Shown here piece after piece: positions 22,125-34,528 of a DNA stretch of 64,000 nt. Source of the DNA: Phytophthora sp. 'mugwort' (lineage: Eukaryota; Oomycota; Peronosporomycetes; Peronosporales; Peronosporaceae). The translations under genes and the position numbers were made by a program. Every line of letters begins with the position of its first letter. The first letter of the stretch is position 1. The stretch is from NCBI GenBank assembly GCA_033558025.1, contig JAUCEF010000014.1:1922001-1986000 (forward strand). Reading direction: 5' to 3'. Below the pieces are notes generated by a model. That model saw only the letters and a program-made list of their open reading frames with translations. It was not told where the DNA came from and did no database searches.

Positions 22125-23690
22125 ATGGCGAAGCCCAAGACACGCTCAGCAACTTGTCCGACGAAAGAACAACTCCGCGCGCACATCGACAACGAGGCGA
22201 AGAGCGCCGACGACGACGCACCTCTCCTCCGAGCACAAGTCGGGTTCTAGGCGCGGCTCCGCAGCGCGCTAGCTTCCAACGACCAGTCCAGCGAGGTCGA
22301 AGCCCTGGACAACCTCGAACTCACCGACGACGACGCCACTCCACTCGTGTTGGCCAGCACGGCCGCACTGCTCCCGCCTCCCGGTACAATGCCCACACAA
22401 GCTCCAGCGCCACACATCTTATTCGCTCCAGCTTCGGCCGCCATTCCGTCCAAGCGTTCCAATTCCAGCAGCGCCGGTGATTCCAAGGTACATCCGCCCA
22501 AGAAGCAGCGGACCGTGTCCAAATCCTGGGCTCCCTGGATCAAGCTACCCGACAAATCGCCCAAGAAGATTAAGGACGACCTCGCCAAGTTGGAGCAGAT
22601 GGCTGCCGACCAAAATACCACTCCGGAGCGACTCGCTTATCCGTGGCGCGACCCGCGGGCCTGGTACGACCCGGCACGACACACTTGGATCCACCTCCTG
22701 CATTGGAGTCTGGCCAAGCGTCACCACGGTACCTTCCTGAACTTGGCAATATACGTCCCTGCCGACAACCCAGGCGCTCGACGCAAACAGAAGTCGCTCG
22801 CCTGCCGAGCGCGCCTTCAGTTCAGCAGCTGTAACATCGAGGAGTTCGGTTACTATGGCTTCCTCAAGAAAGTCGAAAACAGCGCTCACGACCACCTCGT
22901 GTGGCTGGGCGGTCAGCCCGTCAAGCATTCCGTCGAGGCCAAGCAGCGCCAAGAAGCCTCCGAACCACCCCACGACGACCTCGCCAAACTCGTCCACCGC
23001 GACCCCATCCATTACGACAAGGTCATCGGCCGGGGACTTGATCCAGCCCGCGTCGAATGAAGAGGGCTTCACGTCGATTACCGAGCTCATCACGCAGAGC
23101 AACGCCATGGATCCCGCTCGACCGCCTCATTTGCGGCCCACTTCGAAGGCTCTCGCACGGACATCTTGGACGTGACGACCAAGGATCCGCCCAACCCCGC
23201 TTGGGTCAGCAACCGTTCTAGTGACCGTGAAAGAAGCTGCTGTCCGATCGAACACTCCGTCCCCTGTAGATCAAGTTGGCCAAACTGCTCCTCAAGAGCA
23301 AGCCCATCGTCACATACGACTTGAAATCGTTCAAGGCCTCAGAGAAGCGCGACGTCGATTCCAACTATGAAGACGACGGCTCTCCCATCGTGTGGCCTCC
23401 TACACCCCCAATTGACACGTCCACACCCAACGCGCTTAAGCACCAAAGGCACGCCGGCCTCACTGACAGCGACGATGACAACGCCAGCGACCACACCAAG
23501 GACCACGACAGCGACGGTGACGAGGCCGGCAGCGAGGCCCTCAATGACGAGGACGCTGCTTCGACGATGGTGACAGCGAGGTTGACGACGGCGTCGATAA
23601 GGACGACGAGGACACGATCTCAAGGTCGACGGCAGCGAGGACAACAAGTTCGTCACCAGCCCCAAGTGAAGGGTCGCCCGCACGTCCATT
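22125..23690 (+). pseudogene. unknown protein with basic core and acidic C-terminus, broken
   Basis: The ATG at 22125 (GCCATGGCG context) opens a frame interrupted once by TAG at 22248 and then open to 23060. Frameshifts near 23040 and 23200 lead to a frame at 23276 whose tail is very acidic (runs of D and E to about 23690). The middle part contains PWIKLPDKSPKKIKDDLAKL and a Trp/His-rich stretch around AWYDPARHTWIHLLHW. Codon use is even and the frame is long, so this was once a real gene, perhaps the gag-like gene of an unclassified element. It is arranged divergently from the minus-strand membrane ORFs, 240 bp away. Function unknown. Confidence 0.45.
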
Positions 23691-23836
23691 CAAGTTTCCA
23701 TTTATTTCTCTTTTCCTCGACAGTCGTGATAAACAAACTAATACATATAAAATGTACACTTGTTGCCCATGGTTGATCGTTCCCAAATTCCGATATTTCC
23801 CATGCGTCCTTCTCCTTTCATCCATCCGTTCTTCAG

Positions 23837-23863
23837 ATTCATTATTCATTATTCATTATTCAT
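23837..23863. repeat. heptanucleotide microsatellite (ATTCATT)n
   Basis: Nearly four copies of ATTCATT stand head to tail. Confidence 0.85.
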
Positions 23864-24516
23864 ATCCATTCTTCAAGTCTTGGGAACCGTTCCACCATGC
23901 CTTACACCAGCACTAATTCATCATCTTCCACACCGGCATTAGCGTCCACCAGCTGCGCATTCTTCTCTATCTCCGGGAGTCCCTTCTTTCTTCTCTCCGC
24001 CTATTCAAAGTCGATTACTAGCGTTGCGTAGGCGGGCATCAGCGCTGACGAGACAGCCAAGAGGTCACGTAATTTGCAGTCAGCACCAGATACTCCGTCG
24101 CGTGATGCATCACTCGCTTGGCAACCACATCCAGCAGCGCCACGTCCATTGCTATAATAGCAGTATCCTCTCGTCCGATAGTCAAGCGTTCCGTGAAGCT
24201 CGAGGAGTGCAATAACGTTTCTTCCAAAGACCCGTCTTCGGCCTCATATCATCTGCAATGACTCCATCCGGTATCTCGTCCATAAAAGGTCTATCGTCCT
24301 CGAAACTTTTCAAACGGTTGACGTTCACAGTCACTACTTTATCAGGATGCGAAGGAATCTCGAACCAGTAGGCGTTCTCCCCGACTTTGCCTAAGAAATG
24401 GTACGGACCGTGTCAGGAGAATACCAACTGCTTCGTTCGCTTCTCTCCGATCTTGGTTCGGAAGAATTGTATACACAGATCTGGTCACCAACCTCGTAGT
24501 TCACTTCAACTTGGTC

Positions 24517-25430
24517 TCACAGTCGTAGTTCGTGACGACCTTGCGCTTTAATCAACTGACGCTCCACAAGATGTCTAGAGTCCTTCAGCGATCGATACCG
24601 TTTTCGGCGATACTGAGCGACTTCATTGCTCTTCCACTTCTTCCCGAGATTCAAAAACGCCACATTCAAAGGCAGCACCGGGTCGCGGCCGTAAATGAGA
24701 AGAATGGCATGTCTTCGAGCGCCTCGTGACACGCCGACCCATAGGCAAACAGCACTCTAGGCAAATAGACGTCCCAGTCCGTTTGAGCCTCATCCACATG
24801 CATCCGTAGCACTCCAATGAGTGTTCGGTTGAACTCTCCACCAATCCTAGCGTCTGCGGATAATATGCGACCCCGAACAGCTTTCGTATGTCAATCGTCT
24901 GGTAGAAAGCCTTGGCAATATCCGACGTAGCGTTCCGACCCTTTACAGCTGAACAGGCGGGACGGCACACCGTGCCGAGCCATTACTCCTTTCACCATTG
25001 CATCTACAAACGTAATAGAGTCCAAAGCGCCCACTGTACAGGCTACCGCCCACCCCGTGAAGTAGCCCACAACACAAGAATGTACTTGTTGCCTTTTTCC
25101 GTCTCAGGCATGGGTCCGACGGCGTCTACGACTAGGAGCGAGAACGGCCCAGTCAGATCGGCGATTGGGCATCCTCTGCATTCGTCGAGCAGTCCACAAT
25201 TGTAGTCATTTTCCTTCGCCACACTTCGCACACTCAAGTAGATACTCAGCGACATCCTTCCACCTTCCAGGCCAAAACGATGCTTCCGCACCTTCTCGAG
25301 GATCTTTGGTAAGCCCAAGGACGACGCCAACAAGTCACGGTGGTAAAAGTGCAACACCGTGTTAACGTTGGGCAACGGCACTACCGGGACAGTTACTGTC
25401 CGCACCGGGCCAACGTTTGAGGGCAAACGT
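24517..25430 (-). pseudogene. integrase of the long Ty3 element
   Basis: The HHCC zinc domain is partly visible (FYHRDLLA..., and C-X-X-C as CRGCPIADL). It is followed by the core start LLVVDAVGPMP with the first catalytic Asp (about 25110). A frameshifted core part, GVAYYPQTLGLVESSTEHSL (around 24870), resembles the YHPQTDGQVER block with substitutions. YGRDPVLPLNVAF (24690) resembles the post-core phrase of many Ty3 integrases. Confidence 0.75.
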
Positions 25431-25879
25431 AGACCTCATCAACAAACCGTTCACCACTAGATATTTCGGGGCCATGCTCACTATGCGCCGACGTTAGAAA
25501 GGATTCAACGGAAGCGCTCGGTACTGCAGCATCGCCACAAGCACTCGGATCCACGAGAGCTTTCTTCTCCGCTAAATACTCTCCAGAATCTAGACCGAAA
25601 AAGTCCACTTGCATCGGAGGGGTCGGCGTTGCCGAAACATCGCCTGTTTCCAAGTTCGTGGGTCCTTCGTCGACCTCAAGCTGTAGCTCCCCGTCGTCAC
25701 CAAAATTCAGCTCGTCTCCGCTATCGTCAAGTTCAACGTGATCACGATCTGCGCCCTCATCCTCGACGACTCTATCGTCCTGCTCCCCGACGGAAGACGG
25801 GGCCTCGGCTTCGACCGAGCTCGGTTCCGGATTCAGGAGATCCGCCATAGTCAAAACGTTCACGGTAGTCATGGGCAGT

Positions 25880-26281
25880 CTCGACAGACTGTCCACGTGG
25901 ATCATTGAAGTGCCAGGCTTGTGATGCACCTTGAACGGCAGGCACAGCTCCATTTTCCAATGCGCCAGCTTCGCATTACTCATACGGTTGCCGGGGCCGA
26001 AGACCCACGTTAAAAGCCTGACGATTCGTGTGTATGTCGTATTCACGCTTGTCTAGTTAACACCGAAACTTACGAATCGCCCAGCCGACACCCCAGCACT
26101 CAGTCTCGGAAGTCCCGTCTTGGTTAGAAATCCAGTTATAATATCCTCCCGTAATCAGCTTGCTCGCATAGGCGACGACTCGGTCGCGTCCGTCTACTTC
26201 TTTCATCCAGCACGCTCCCACGGCATAGCGAGACGAGTCTACGTAAAGCTTAAACCGTTTCTTCATGTCAGGATAGATCAA
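25880..26281 (-). pseudogene. RNase H domain of the long Ty3 element
   Basis: FKLYVDSSRYAVGACW (from about 26260) and VAYASKLITGG correspond to the start of Ty3 RNase H domains, with the first catalytic Asp in place. After a shift near 26050 the frame continues with HHKPGTSMIHVDSLSRLP, the usual end of the domain (HxPGxxxxxADxLSR). Confidence 0.85.
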
Positions 26282-26306
26282 ATTGGCGGCTTAATCAAAT
26301 CACGCT

Positions 26307-27331
26307 TCAGCTGTTGGAACACACTCTCACAGTCCTTGATCCAACGAAATGACGCGTCTTTGACTTCCAGCGTTTCAAGGGCGTCGAAATCAAGGCATAC
26401 CCAGGAATGTAGCGGCGGCAGAAATAGCTCGTCAGGCCCAAGAATGACCGAGTTTCATGCACGTCACGCGACCTCTGCACGTTCATTACGGCTTTCACCT
26501 TCTCAGGATTGGGCAGGACGGCGTCGCGCTGTGACCGAGAAATCTACTTGGCTATATCGTCCCAGTGACACATTATCATCTTAAGCTTGAATCCGGCCTC
26601 TGTGAACCGTGTCAACACTTGATGAACGCGGATCAGGTGCGACGGGAAATCTTTGCTAAATATCACGCAGTCATCCAGATACACGAGGCACATCCGCCAT
26701 TTCAAGTCGACTAGCACCTTTTCCTTTAGACGTTCAAACGCAGACACCGCATTACAAAGACCAAAAGGCATCACCGGCCATTCGTAGAGACCGAACTTGC
26801 ACGTAAAAGCCGTCTTAGCCACACTATCCTCATGCATCGGCACGTTCCAGTATCCAGACGCGATATCCATCGTAGAGAACAGTTGGGCACCTCAGAGCAC
26901 GTCGAAAATATCATCGATCAACGGCATCGGATAACAGTCTTCTACGGTCACAGCGTTCAACTTGCGATAATCAATACAAAAACGGATCCCTCCGTCGGGC
27001 TTACGGATCATAAGCACGGGGCTTACCCACGGACTATTCGAGGAACGGATCAGATTCAACTCCAAGTACTGGTCAATCTCCGCATCCATGACGTCACCTT
27101 CCGCCCCGACACGCGGTACGGTAGCTGTTTTATCGGGCGACTATCTCCCGTATCAATCTCAAACTGCAATAGCTCAGTCCGTCCTGGCTTCTTCGACGAC
27201 TCCACGAACAGGCCGCTGAAGTCGTTCAACTCCTTCTGAAACAAAGTCGTCTGCTCGTCCGACAATTTCGACTCCGAGAAGTCCGCATCTACGCCTTTGT
27301 CCCGCGGGATGTCGGGTCTCAATGCTTTCAC
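26307..27331 (-). pseudogene. reverse transcriptase of the long Ty3 element
   Basis: Blocks appear in the correct order: INLEI-like QYLELNLIRSSNSPWVSPV with KPDGGIRFCIDYRKLN (27089-26892), then MDIASGYWNVPM, MPFGLCNAVSAFERL and the catalytic YLDD (in CLVYLDDCVIFSKDF, around 26690). The SFLGLTSYFCRRYIPGYA phrase of the connection follows (26460-26400). At least three frameshifts separate them. The catalytic aspartates are retained, but the gene is not continuous. Confidence 0.88.
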
Positions 27332-27659
27332 GATTGCTCTATCGCCTCTCTTCCGTTGAAGACTTCATCACTTCGGGCTCGACATCGTCCTCCTTAGTCG
27401 AGGGCTCGCCTTCTTCCGGAACACTCCATCTTTTTGCAGTGGTTCGGTGCCGAGCCCCGACTCGGGACCACGGCCATCAGTGCCACCACGGTTCCTCTCC
27501 GAATCCAGTACTCATTCGTAGACGCATTGCACACTTCGACGATCATTGCCCTTCCAGCACGGTGCACAGCGAACGGGTCACGCACAGCGTGGGCGTCAGG
27601 CCCCAGGAGCCTTCCACCAACACCATGGCCTTGCCGGTCACGTAGCCAGCCAAATTCGT

Positions 27660-28201
27660 CATCACGAGAGCTTAGCCTCGCGGCGGAAGTCGCATGGACA
27701 CGGCCATATCTTCCATAAACGACTCTTGCACGACAGTGACTCCCAGTCCCATCACTTCCCTAGTACTCTTGAGCGTTGTGGTCCTCTCCTCCCCGTCGAT
27801 CACAGCTCCGAAGGCACCGAGCGCGTCCACTCCCAGGATCGCGTCGCAATACAACTGTTCCGCCACCAGCGGATTTAAAGTGGCTTCAAAAGATCCCAAC
27901 CGAACCGGCAGTGTGATCCAGCCCCGGATAGATAGACGGTGACCCGACGAGCTGCGCATTTGGTCCTCATACGGCCTTAGAGGCTCGCTCGCACGGCCCC
28001 ACCGTTCAGCACCAGTCGATCCACCGAACTCAGAGTCGCATCCATGTCAGCCAGCATGCGAGACGGTAGACAGTCAATGTGGCATCCCGAGGGAGCTTCA
28101 AAGCTCTCCACGGCACACACAACTCGTCGCCCATCTTTTCCTACTTCAGGCACCTCACTTTCTTCGTCTTCATTTTCCCGTAGGCCAAATTCGTTCGGCA
28201 A
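27660..28201 (-). pseudogene. retropepsin-like protease of the long Ty3 element, active site altered
   Basis: The frame ending at 27977 contains CHIDCLPSRMLADMDATLSSVD, which lines up with the usual active-site block of Ty3 aspartic proteases, where D-T/S-G-A is expected. Here the codons read DMDA. The next frame (27959-27672) has the C-terminal half with CDAILGVDALGAFGAVID, matching the ILG(M/V)D signature. The polypeptide is frameshifted between halves. The loss of the DTG triad implies a dead enzyme. Confidence 0.7.
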
Positions 28202-28258
28202 ATTAACCTTTCATCGTCTTCGTTTTCCCGTAGGCCAAATCCGTTCGGCAATTAATTG
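28165..28258. repeat. 50-bp tandem duplication
   Basis: A segment containing CGTCTTC-TTTTCCCGTAGGC and CCAAAT-CGTTCGGCA is found at 28165 and again at 28215 with two mismatches and a one-base indel. On the minus strand it encodes the phrase PNEFGLRENED twice, just upstream of the protease domain. Confidence 0.85.
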
Positions 28259-29639
28259 TTACTACTTCCACTAGACCGTGCCGTCCAGACCTTTCCGACT
28301 TCCACCACTCTGGTCCTATGACGTTCACGTAGTGCGACACATCACCATTTTGTTCAGGACGCAGTCAACTCCTTCGACAGCTCCAGCGAAATCTACAAGC
28401 AAGGCCGAGCAGTCGAACAACACCGGAACAACACCGGAGGCTTGCGCCGACGCTTCGGTCCTAGCATCAGCCATTTGACCGTCCCGTTTCCACAGTCTTC
28501 CCAGATTCTAACGGAACTCTCGGCGTAGTAGTCCTGGGCCCAGATCACGAAAGGGCCCAATAATGACAGGGTACGGACTGACGGTCCGCAATTTCGACGG
28601 CAACAGCATGGAGTCGCGACCAGTCCACCTCGAGCACCTTGTCACACTGCGGAGGCACCTTGGACATGTGATCATGTCCCGGCAGATGCACCAGTCCAAC
28701 CGACCTCTTCACACCGTTCCTCATCTTCATCAGCCAAAGCTACACAGCTTGCCGCACCAGAGCGCGCACGATTGAAGGGTCTATCTTCTCAGTCGCCACA
28801 GCACTAGCTGTCGTTGCCTTAGCCGCAGCCTTAATCGTGTAGTCACTCCCCCTCGTCAACGAGACTCCAATGTTGGCACGCACAACTGTTTCCAAGTCAC
28901 TCTCTTCTCCGTCAAGTTCACTATTTTCCTCTTCCGTTCCAATGCCAGTCTTAGGCAGTCCAAAGCCTTCGACAATCTTACATGCCGAGTCGACTACCAG
29001 TCGCCTGATCGGTTGCAGCGTCCTTGAAATCACGGTTCGATCGCTTCACCTCTGTAGAACTCCTAAGCGTTTCTTTAAACTACTCTTGACAATATTCTGG
29101 GGACGCCATTTCTTTTGTGGACGCTCCCTTAGTCTTTTCCAGCACGTCGACAGTCAAGCCCAAGTAGCTAGCCATTTCCTCATTCGACGGTTCTTTTCGA
29201 GCTTCAACATTCTTCTCATACGCTCCTCTAGGTCTACTTCGTCCTGCGGATAGAGCCGTTCTTCCAGTTTCTTCCCGTATTCCTCTTATCGCAACCTCGG
29301 TCCCAGCGAAGGCCGTCACTTTTCGACCCGACTCGCATGCTTCCATGTCCTCTAACTCAGCATCCGAAAATAAGCGTTGACGGGCATCGGTTCTTCTGTT
29401 TCTATTCCTTTGCCTTCGTCGGCCGGTATCTTCACGATTTTTTCGACCTGCTCTGTTATAGGCTCTGCGTCTGTCAACGTCCCGCCACCGTCCCTATTCA
29501 CGGATTTACACGATCCATTCACCGCTCTGACTCCTTGCACCAGTCTCGAAAGACGTTGTCGCCAATCGTAACTCCAGGAGCGTTCCACGGATGGCAGTAG
29601 CGGGGCGGCTCGCCATTCGTCCGTGCCTTCACGGATAGA

Positions 29640-30352
29640 AGCGTAGCAAAATACGCGGCTACCTCCTCTTTTTACGCATAAGGACTCGTCATTGCGACTG
29701 CAGGCATATCGGTCTTCTTCCCCGGTACTTCTTCGGGTTCCACTACCGCAGCGTCCTCATTGTCATCATCTTCCCAGGAATCCTTCCAACACATCAACTG
29801 CTTCTTTACGGACTCCGACAGGCGCCGTTGCCACAGCAAACTTCACGCCCCTCATCGCGGACCGCGGGCGCCCTGCACTCTCTTCACGTTTTTCTTTTTT
29901 GTTAGGTATCAACGCAGGTTTTTCGTCCAATACTCCATTACACTCTCGTTGGCCACCTCCTTCACGACGGCCACCCTCCTCACGTCGTCGTCCGACTGTT
30001 TGTACTCGTCGTTCGTCTTCACACTACCACACCTGTTCATCTTGGGAGACGCGACCACTTTCATCGGCGCAGCCTCGTCCTTCACACCAGCAACCTCAAC
30101 CGGGTTCACTACTTCATAACTCGTCTTCACTCCGTCATTACCAAATCCCTGTGGCTTCACAAACTTAACACGGTTCACACAAGCCTCCTTGGCCCTCGTC
30201 ACACTTCCACTTTCGCTCTTCACACTCGTCACACTCTTCGGGCCAACGGCCGTGGCGTTCTTTACTCTCTTCCCTCACACGCAGTCACTATCCGAGCCGT
30301 TAATCGGGCTAGAGGAAGGAGCGGCTCTCCCTTCCCCATCCTCTCGCCGTCT
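29640..30352 (-). pseudogene. gag-pol linker region of the long Ty3 element
   Basis: The frame 30232-29909 reads as a Lys/Val/Glu-rich hydrophilic 107-residue segment (TSVKSESGSVTRAKEACVN...). It is present without a single amino-acid change in the inverted copy at 63409-63732. It has no catalytic motif and probably links nucleocapsid and protease. Confidence 0.5.
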
Positions 30353-30986
30353 TCAGGGGCGGGGCGCTGCCTGTCCCGCGGAACCTTGTTGCTGTGTATC
30401 CAGCTCCAACAGTCTCTTCACAGGGGGGCAGCTTCCGATCGTATGTCTCTCAATTTGGCAGAAAGAACACCAGCGACGACCGATCCCATTACCCCCTTGA
30501 AATCCTCTTCGCTGCGGCTGCGGCGGCAGCTCACACTCTTGCCTGTATGTGGCCAAATTGATTGCACCGGCGACAGGTCATTGACTGGCGACAACAAGTA
30601 GATCGACCGTGCCCTCTATACCCGCAGAATCCACAGATCGGAGCTCCTTCCTGATCTCGACCGTCATCACCCATACGGATACCTCGGAACCCTTGGCCGT
30701 TCCTCGACTGCTGCTGCATAGGCAGAGGAGCAGGAATCAGAATTGCGGCCACCGTATGCGGCGCTTGGAAAGGAAGTGGATGAGGAGCGTGCATCTCCCT
30801 CTTCACTTTGTTCATCCACTCTCTTTCGGCCTTGACGAACGAACGCACCTCTTGAGACAGAGCATTCATTTGGTCAATCATCGGCTTCATGATGGCCGGA
30901 GTCTCGGTCGCCTTTGGTTGCTTTGCAGGAGCGGCTTCTTCGAAATCTCCATTCTCATCCACAGGCCGATACCTGTCCTTGGCCAT
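30353..30986 (-). pseudogene. gag nucleocapsid part with zinc knuckles
   Basis: The first frame (30986-30531) has a helical, Met/Glu-rich start and ends in two cysteine knuckles: CGFCGYRGHGRSTC fits CX2CX4HX4C, and the next begins CRRCNQFGH. The frame stops three codons later, but the neighbouring frame (from 30556) carries on with a third complete knuckle, CSFCQIERHTIGSC. Such knuckles bind retroelement RNA. The same overlap and the same stop are present in the inverted copy at 62826-63288, so the shift is old or functional. Confidence 0.75.
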
Positions 30987-31385
30987 TAGCCACTCAACGC
31001 TTCCGGGATATCTCGAGCCGGCTCGAGGGCAGGATGGCCATCATCCGACGGTTGTTCAGTCCGCGACGGAGAAGTTGATGCGCATCCTAGCATCGAGGTA
31101 GTCCAGCGAGTCGCAGAGGTCCGACACTCGGTCGCCCCACTGCTCGATCGATTCACCTTTCTCACGCTTCGTAGTATGCAGGCGTTCCTATAGCTCAACC
31201 GCCGTTCTGCTCAGGAAGTGGTTATGGAACCGCACCTTCTACGCCTTAAACGTCTTGATGAAAAAGTCATTCCATCAACGCTCTGCTTCGCGGCCCTTCA
31301 GCTTCTGCTGACACACTAAGGGTGGTCTACTCTTCGGAAAACCTTCTTGTTCTCTTCGAGCGCTTCCCAAAACCTACGCGCCTTC

Positions 31386-32980
31386 TCAACGGTGGTTGTG
31401 TCCGAGAAGAAATACGGCAACACCTTCGCGGCATCGGACACGGCCTGTGTGTCTGGTATCTGATAGACATGTGCGCTCACGGCAGATCGGACTCGTTGCG
31501 GAACTGTTCTCCGGGCACACTAACTCCAGTCGTCCCACTTCCAGTCTTAGTCTTATCACTGTCGATACGGGTCCGGACGCAGCAGCTTCTGGAGCCTTCT
31601 TTACATTCCATGTTCTCTTCGTAGGTGAGGCTGTCAGAGCCGCGGGTGCTGGACCAGGCCCATAGCCGAACGTCACACCGTACCGTTCGCGGTCACTGCG
31701 ACACGGTCCTAGCCAAGTAGGCTGACTCCAACCATACACCGTACGGTCCGATCGTCGAACTTCGGCCCCAGTATACACCGGGATGGAGCCGCTTGGTCGA
31801 CGTCGGGGCAGTGGCTCTTCTCTCGCCTCCCCATAACCTTCATACTTAGCCGGCTGTAAGTAGTACGTTTTGCCATACCCACTGTAGCTCGGTTCATCAT
31901 ACATCGAGCGTCCCCTTCCAGACAGCTCAGCTTCAAGGCTTCTTCTAGGCCTCGGCGATAGCCAGCAACATAGCACTCTTCACCAAACTGGGCTCTGTCT
32001 TCACTTCTGGATCGTGCTCAGCTTTGACGCCATCTTCATCATCTTCTTCTTCAGTCTCCTCTGCATCAGCTTCCTTCTGCTCTTCACGGTGGTGTTGTTC
32101 CCACATATCTTAAAACACACCCGTGTGTCCTTGGTCGTCGTCCAGCTCAATAGCTGTTCCTCCACCGGTACCACGAGACGGTACCGCGCCGGCGTGCTCC
32201 AGCCTCCAGACGGACTGTACTACCACAGACCGTACTTCTTCACCTTCACCAGGACGCCCACCTAACCCGCAGCTCCTTGATCGTCTCGTCTCTCACAATA
32301 ATCATCCATCTCGTCGATGGGTCCATTAACCTCGTCGTTCAGCGCCTCCTGTCCTCGCACCCACCGCACGCCAGGCGCACTTCTTCCGCACGCATCGCCT
32401 TTCACCTCTTTCGGGCCGTCACCCACGCTGTACCGAGTCGCCAGTCAGCGGCGTCCGTGCTTTCCGTCCACGATCCCAGCGCGCCCCCTGATGTGTGATT
32501 GCTGAATGGGTGCCGGAGTGCCATAGCTCCACCAGCTGGGGCACCACCCGATAGTCAAACAGCTTGCACAGACGCATCTCGGCGGGTCCGTTCCTCACGG
32601 TTACTGTCCGTCCCACCCTCTTTCGCGCGTAGAACTCTCATGCATCATGTTGCCTGCCGCTTCCGAGCGAGGCTGGTACCGAACCCTGTTGGGACGGATC
32701 AAACCCGTTCTCACTCGGGACACTGTCTAGCTCCTCTCGTAGTTCTCGCTACATCTTTCGAAGTACCATCGCATACCTGTCCGTTGCCCTTTAAAACAGC
32801 GCGGACGAGAAACCTGGTGATCCACTTGAGGTGATCATTTATGTCTTCAGGCTTAAGCTCCATATCAGGAGCGAACGATCCCTGCTGCATGCCGTCCGTC
32901 TTATCCATAGACTCATCAGCGTCAGCGCTATTATCCTTCTTGACACCACAAAAAGCTTCGTCAGTGGAATCGCTCATCAT
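31386..32980 (-). pseudogene. gag N-terminal and capsid part of the long Ty3 element
   Basis: The frame starts at the ATG at 32980 with an acidic N-terminus (SADADESMDKTDG) and a helical part ending near 32711. After a frameshift the repeated segment RTVTVRNGPAEMRLCK follows (32616-32419). A later frame (31976-31386) holds Tyr/Arg-rich sequence and further helical phrases. The arrangement fits a retroelement structural protein. Several shifts and stops break it. Confidence 0.55.
32338..32722 (-). repeat. gag segment duplicated at 20379-20763
   Basis: This is the partner of the 385-bp direct repeat 12 kb to the left. Here it is embedded in the gag of the long Ty3 element. Confidence 0.85.
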
Positions 32981-34528
32981 GCTCTAGTGGATTGAGCAGC
33001 TCCGTCAATGTCACCAGGTTTGAGGCATGGATCAAATAAAACTGAACGGGGGGGGGTCACGTTCGAATGCACCCACGTGGGTCGGTTCAAATGGCTACAA
33101 GTACCAAATAGGTGGTATTACCGGTTTTTTTTTCACTACCCTGGCTTACAAATATCCATAAGGAGGAATAAAGAGTTCGTTCCCGACGCTATGATGAGCG
33201 AGGTCCACTGACGGGTCAGCTTCCAGCTTGTCAAGAGCGTGTTGCGCCTGGGTCAGCCCATTGTGACGCTTGAAGGTGGCAATGGTGCCAGCGTCAAGGG
33301 GTTGTCGTTTGCTTGCCGTGCTCTGCGCTGTGAATGTATCATTATTCTTGCGCACTCCAGTTTGTGATGATTCCATCAAGTGATAATGTGAACCTATCAC
33401 ATTTGAGAGATCTACTAATTTTAACTACGTATCAGCCAACGAGAGGCCGTATAGTCACCGGCGGAGCACGTAATTCAGAACGTAAAATGCTGCCATATGC
33501 AACTGAGTCAGGCTAGCAAAAGGGGAGGCACCGGAAATGCTCAAAGCAGTTCAAGCGCGTCGCGATCTCGTGCCGCCACAGCGGGATGCTGTAAGGTTCT
33601 ACGACGCGGTAGTGTCGAAAGACAAAATGCGAGTATCAAGTACTTGTACCCCTCGCTAACACCAGCACAAAGTGCAGGAACAATTGTTTCAACTGATTGC
33701 TGGAGGAGGTTCTTGTAATAGGCCACGAGGTAGATGTTAGCCGAGATATTAAGAAAAATACACTGGTTACGGAAGATGCAGCAAGCGAGAGGTTCACGGT
33801 AGCGGTAGACACCAGCGACACACTTCAATGGTACATCTGTATATACCGGTATATGTATGTACATCTCCTGTCCGCATTGCAACACGACAACTTTAAAATT
33901 CCGTGGTCTGACGTAGGGGATCTCAAATACACTAAGACCATCATTATGAGATTTGAGTTCCCTCTGAAACGGATGTCATTGCGGAAGTTTGCAGTTGTTC
34001 GCTGCGCTCCGAAAAGGTAGTCGCTGAGCTCCTGCAATGGAAATATTCTAGGTTGAGCCCGCTACAGTGCTCGACTCGCTGGAATGATCGGTGCCTGATT
34101 CGCGAGTACCCCACGCAGGTTTGCTATGTCTACGCTCGAAACCGTTTGTCTCGATGTCACGTTCGTGCCATAGGCGTTCGGCACCTTGTTGTTACGAAGC
34201 AAAGAATTAATATCCTTCATGTCACTGAGCGGTGGCAGTCTCCGCGATTTCAAGAGAGCCTTCCGCAGTATCAACTACTCGTATCCTATTAGGTACTACG
34301 TAGTAGTAATACATTTAACACATTGTGAATAGACACTAAGACCGAACTTATGCATCAGGTTTCGCTTTATTTAAGGGAACAAGCCACAAACAAAGCGTAC
34401 TTAGCACAGGGTTAAGGTGGAGTAAGCTCAAAAATCTCTAACACCAACAATGTAACAGCCCGCCGATACTGAACTTCGCATCGCCATCAAGTACTGAGTA
34501 ATGCAGCAGACCCTGCCGCCACTGTAGC
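32981..34528. other. no convincing gene
   Basis: Short frames only. A phrase around 33341-33375 (GCACTCCAGTTTGTGAT) recurs at 39412-39430, suggesting an unclassified dispersed repeat. I see no RNA gene. Confidence 0.4.

Larger units (their letters stand above)
24240..32980 (-). mobile_element. long decayed Ty3/gypsy retrotransposon
   Basis: On the minus strand, from right to left, come gag, zinc knuckles, protease, reverse transcriptase, RNase H and integrase: the Ty3 order. Stops and frameshifts are spread through all parts. I could not find matching LTRs on either side: sequences right of 32980 and left of 24240 do not resemble each other. Parts of this element recur at 20379-20763 (direct) and 62801-64000 (inverted), so the family has been active or has been duplicated locally. 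Boundaries are approximate. Confidence 0.8.

Noticed and set aside
22545..23108. 187-residue open frame on the minus strand
   Set aside because: It is the shadow of the better plus-strand frame 22125-23060, which has a good start context and protein-like wording.
23339..23689. Val/Arg-rich minus-strand frame near 23.5 kb
   Set aside because: Antisense of the acidic Asp/Glu repeats of the plus-strand pseudogene.
29692..30168. 158-residue Ser/Pro/Arg-rich plus-strand frame (also inverted at 63473-63949)
   Set aside because: Conserved only because the DNA is duplicated; the composition is that of an antisense shadow of the Lys/Glu/Val-rich gag-pol linker.
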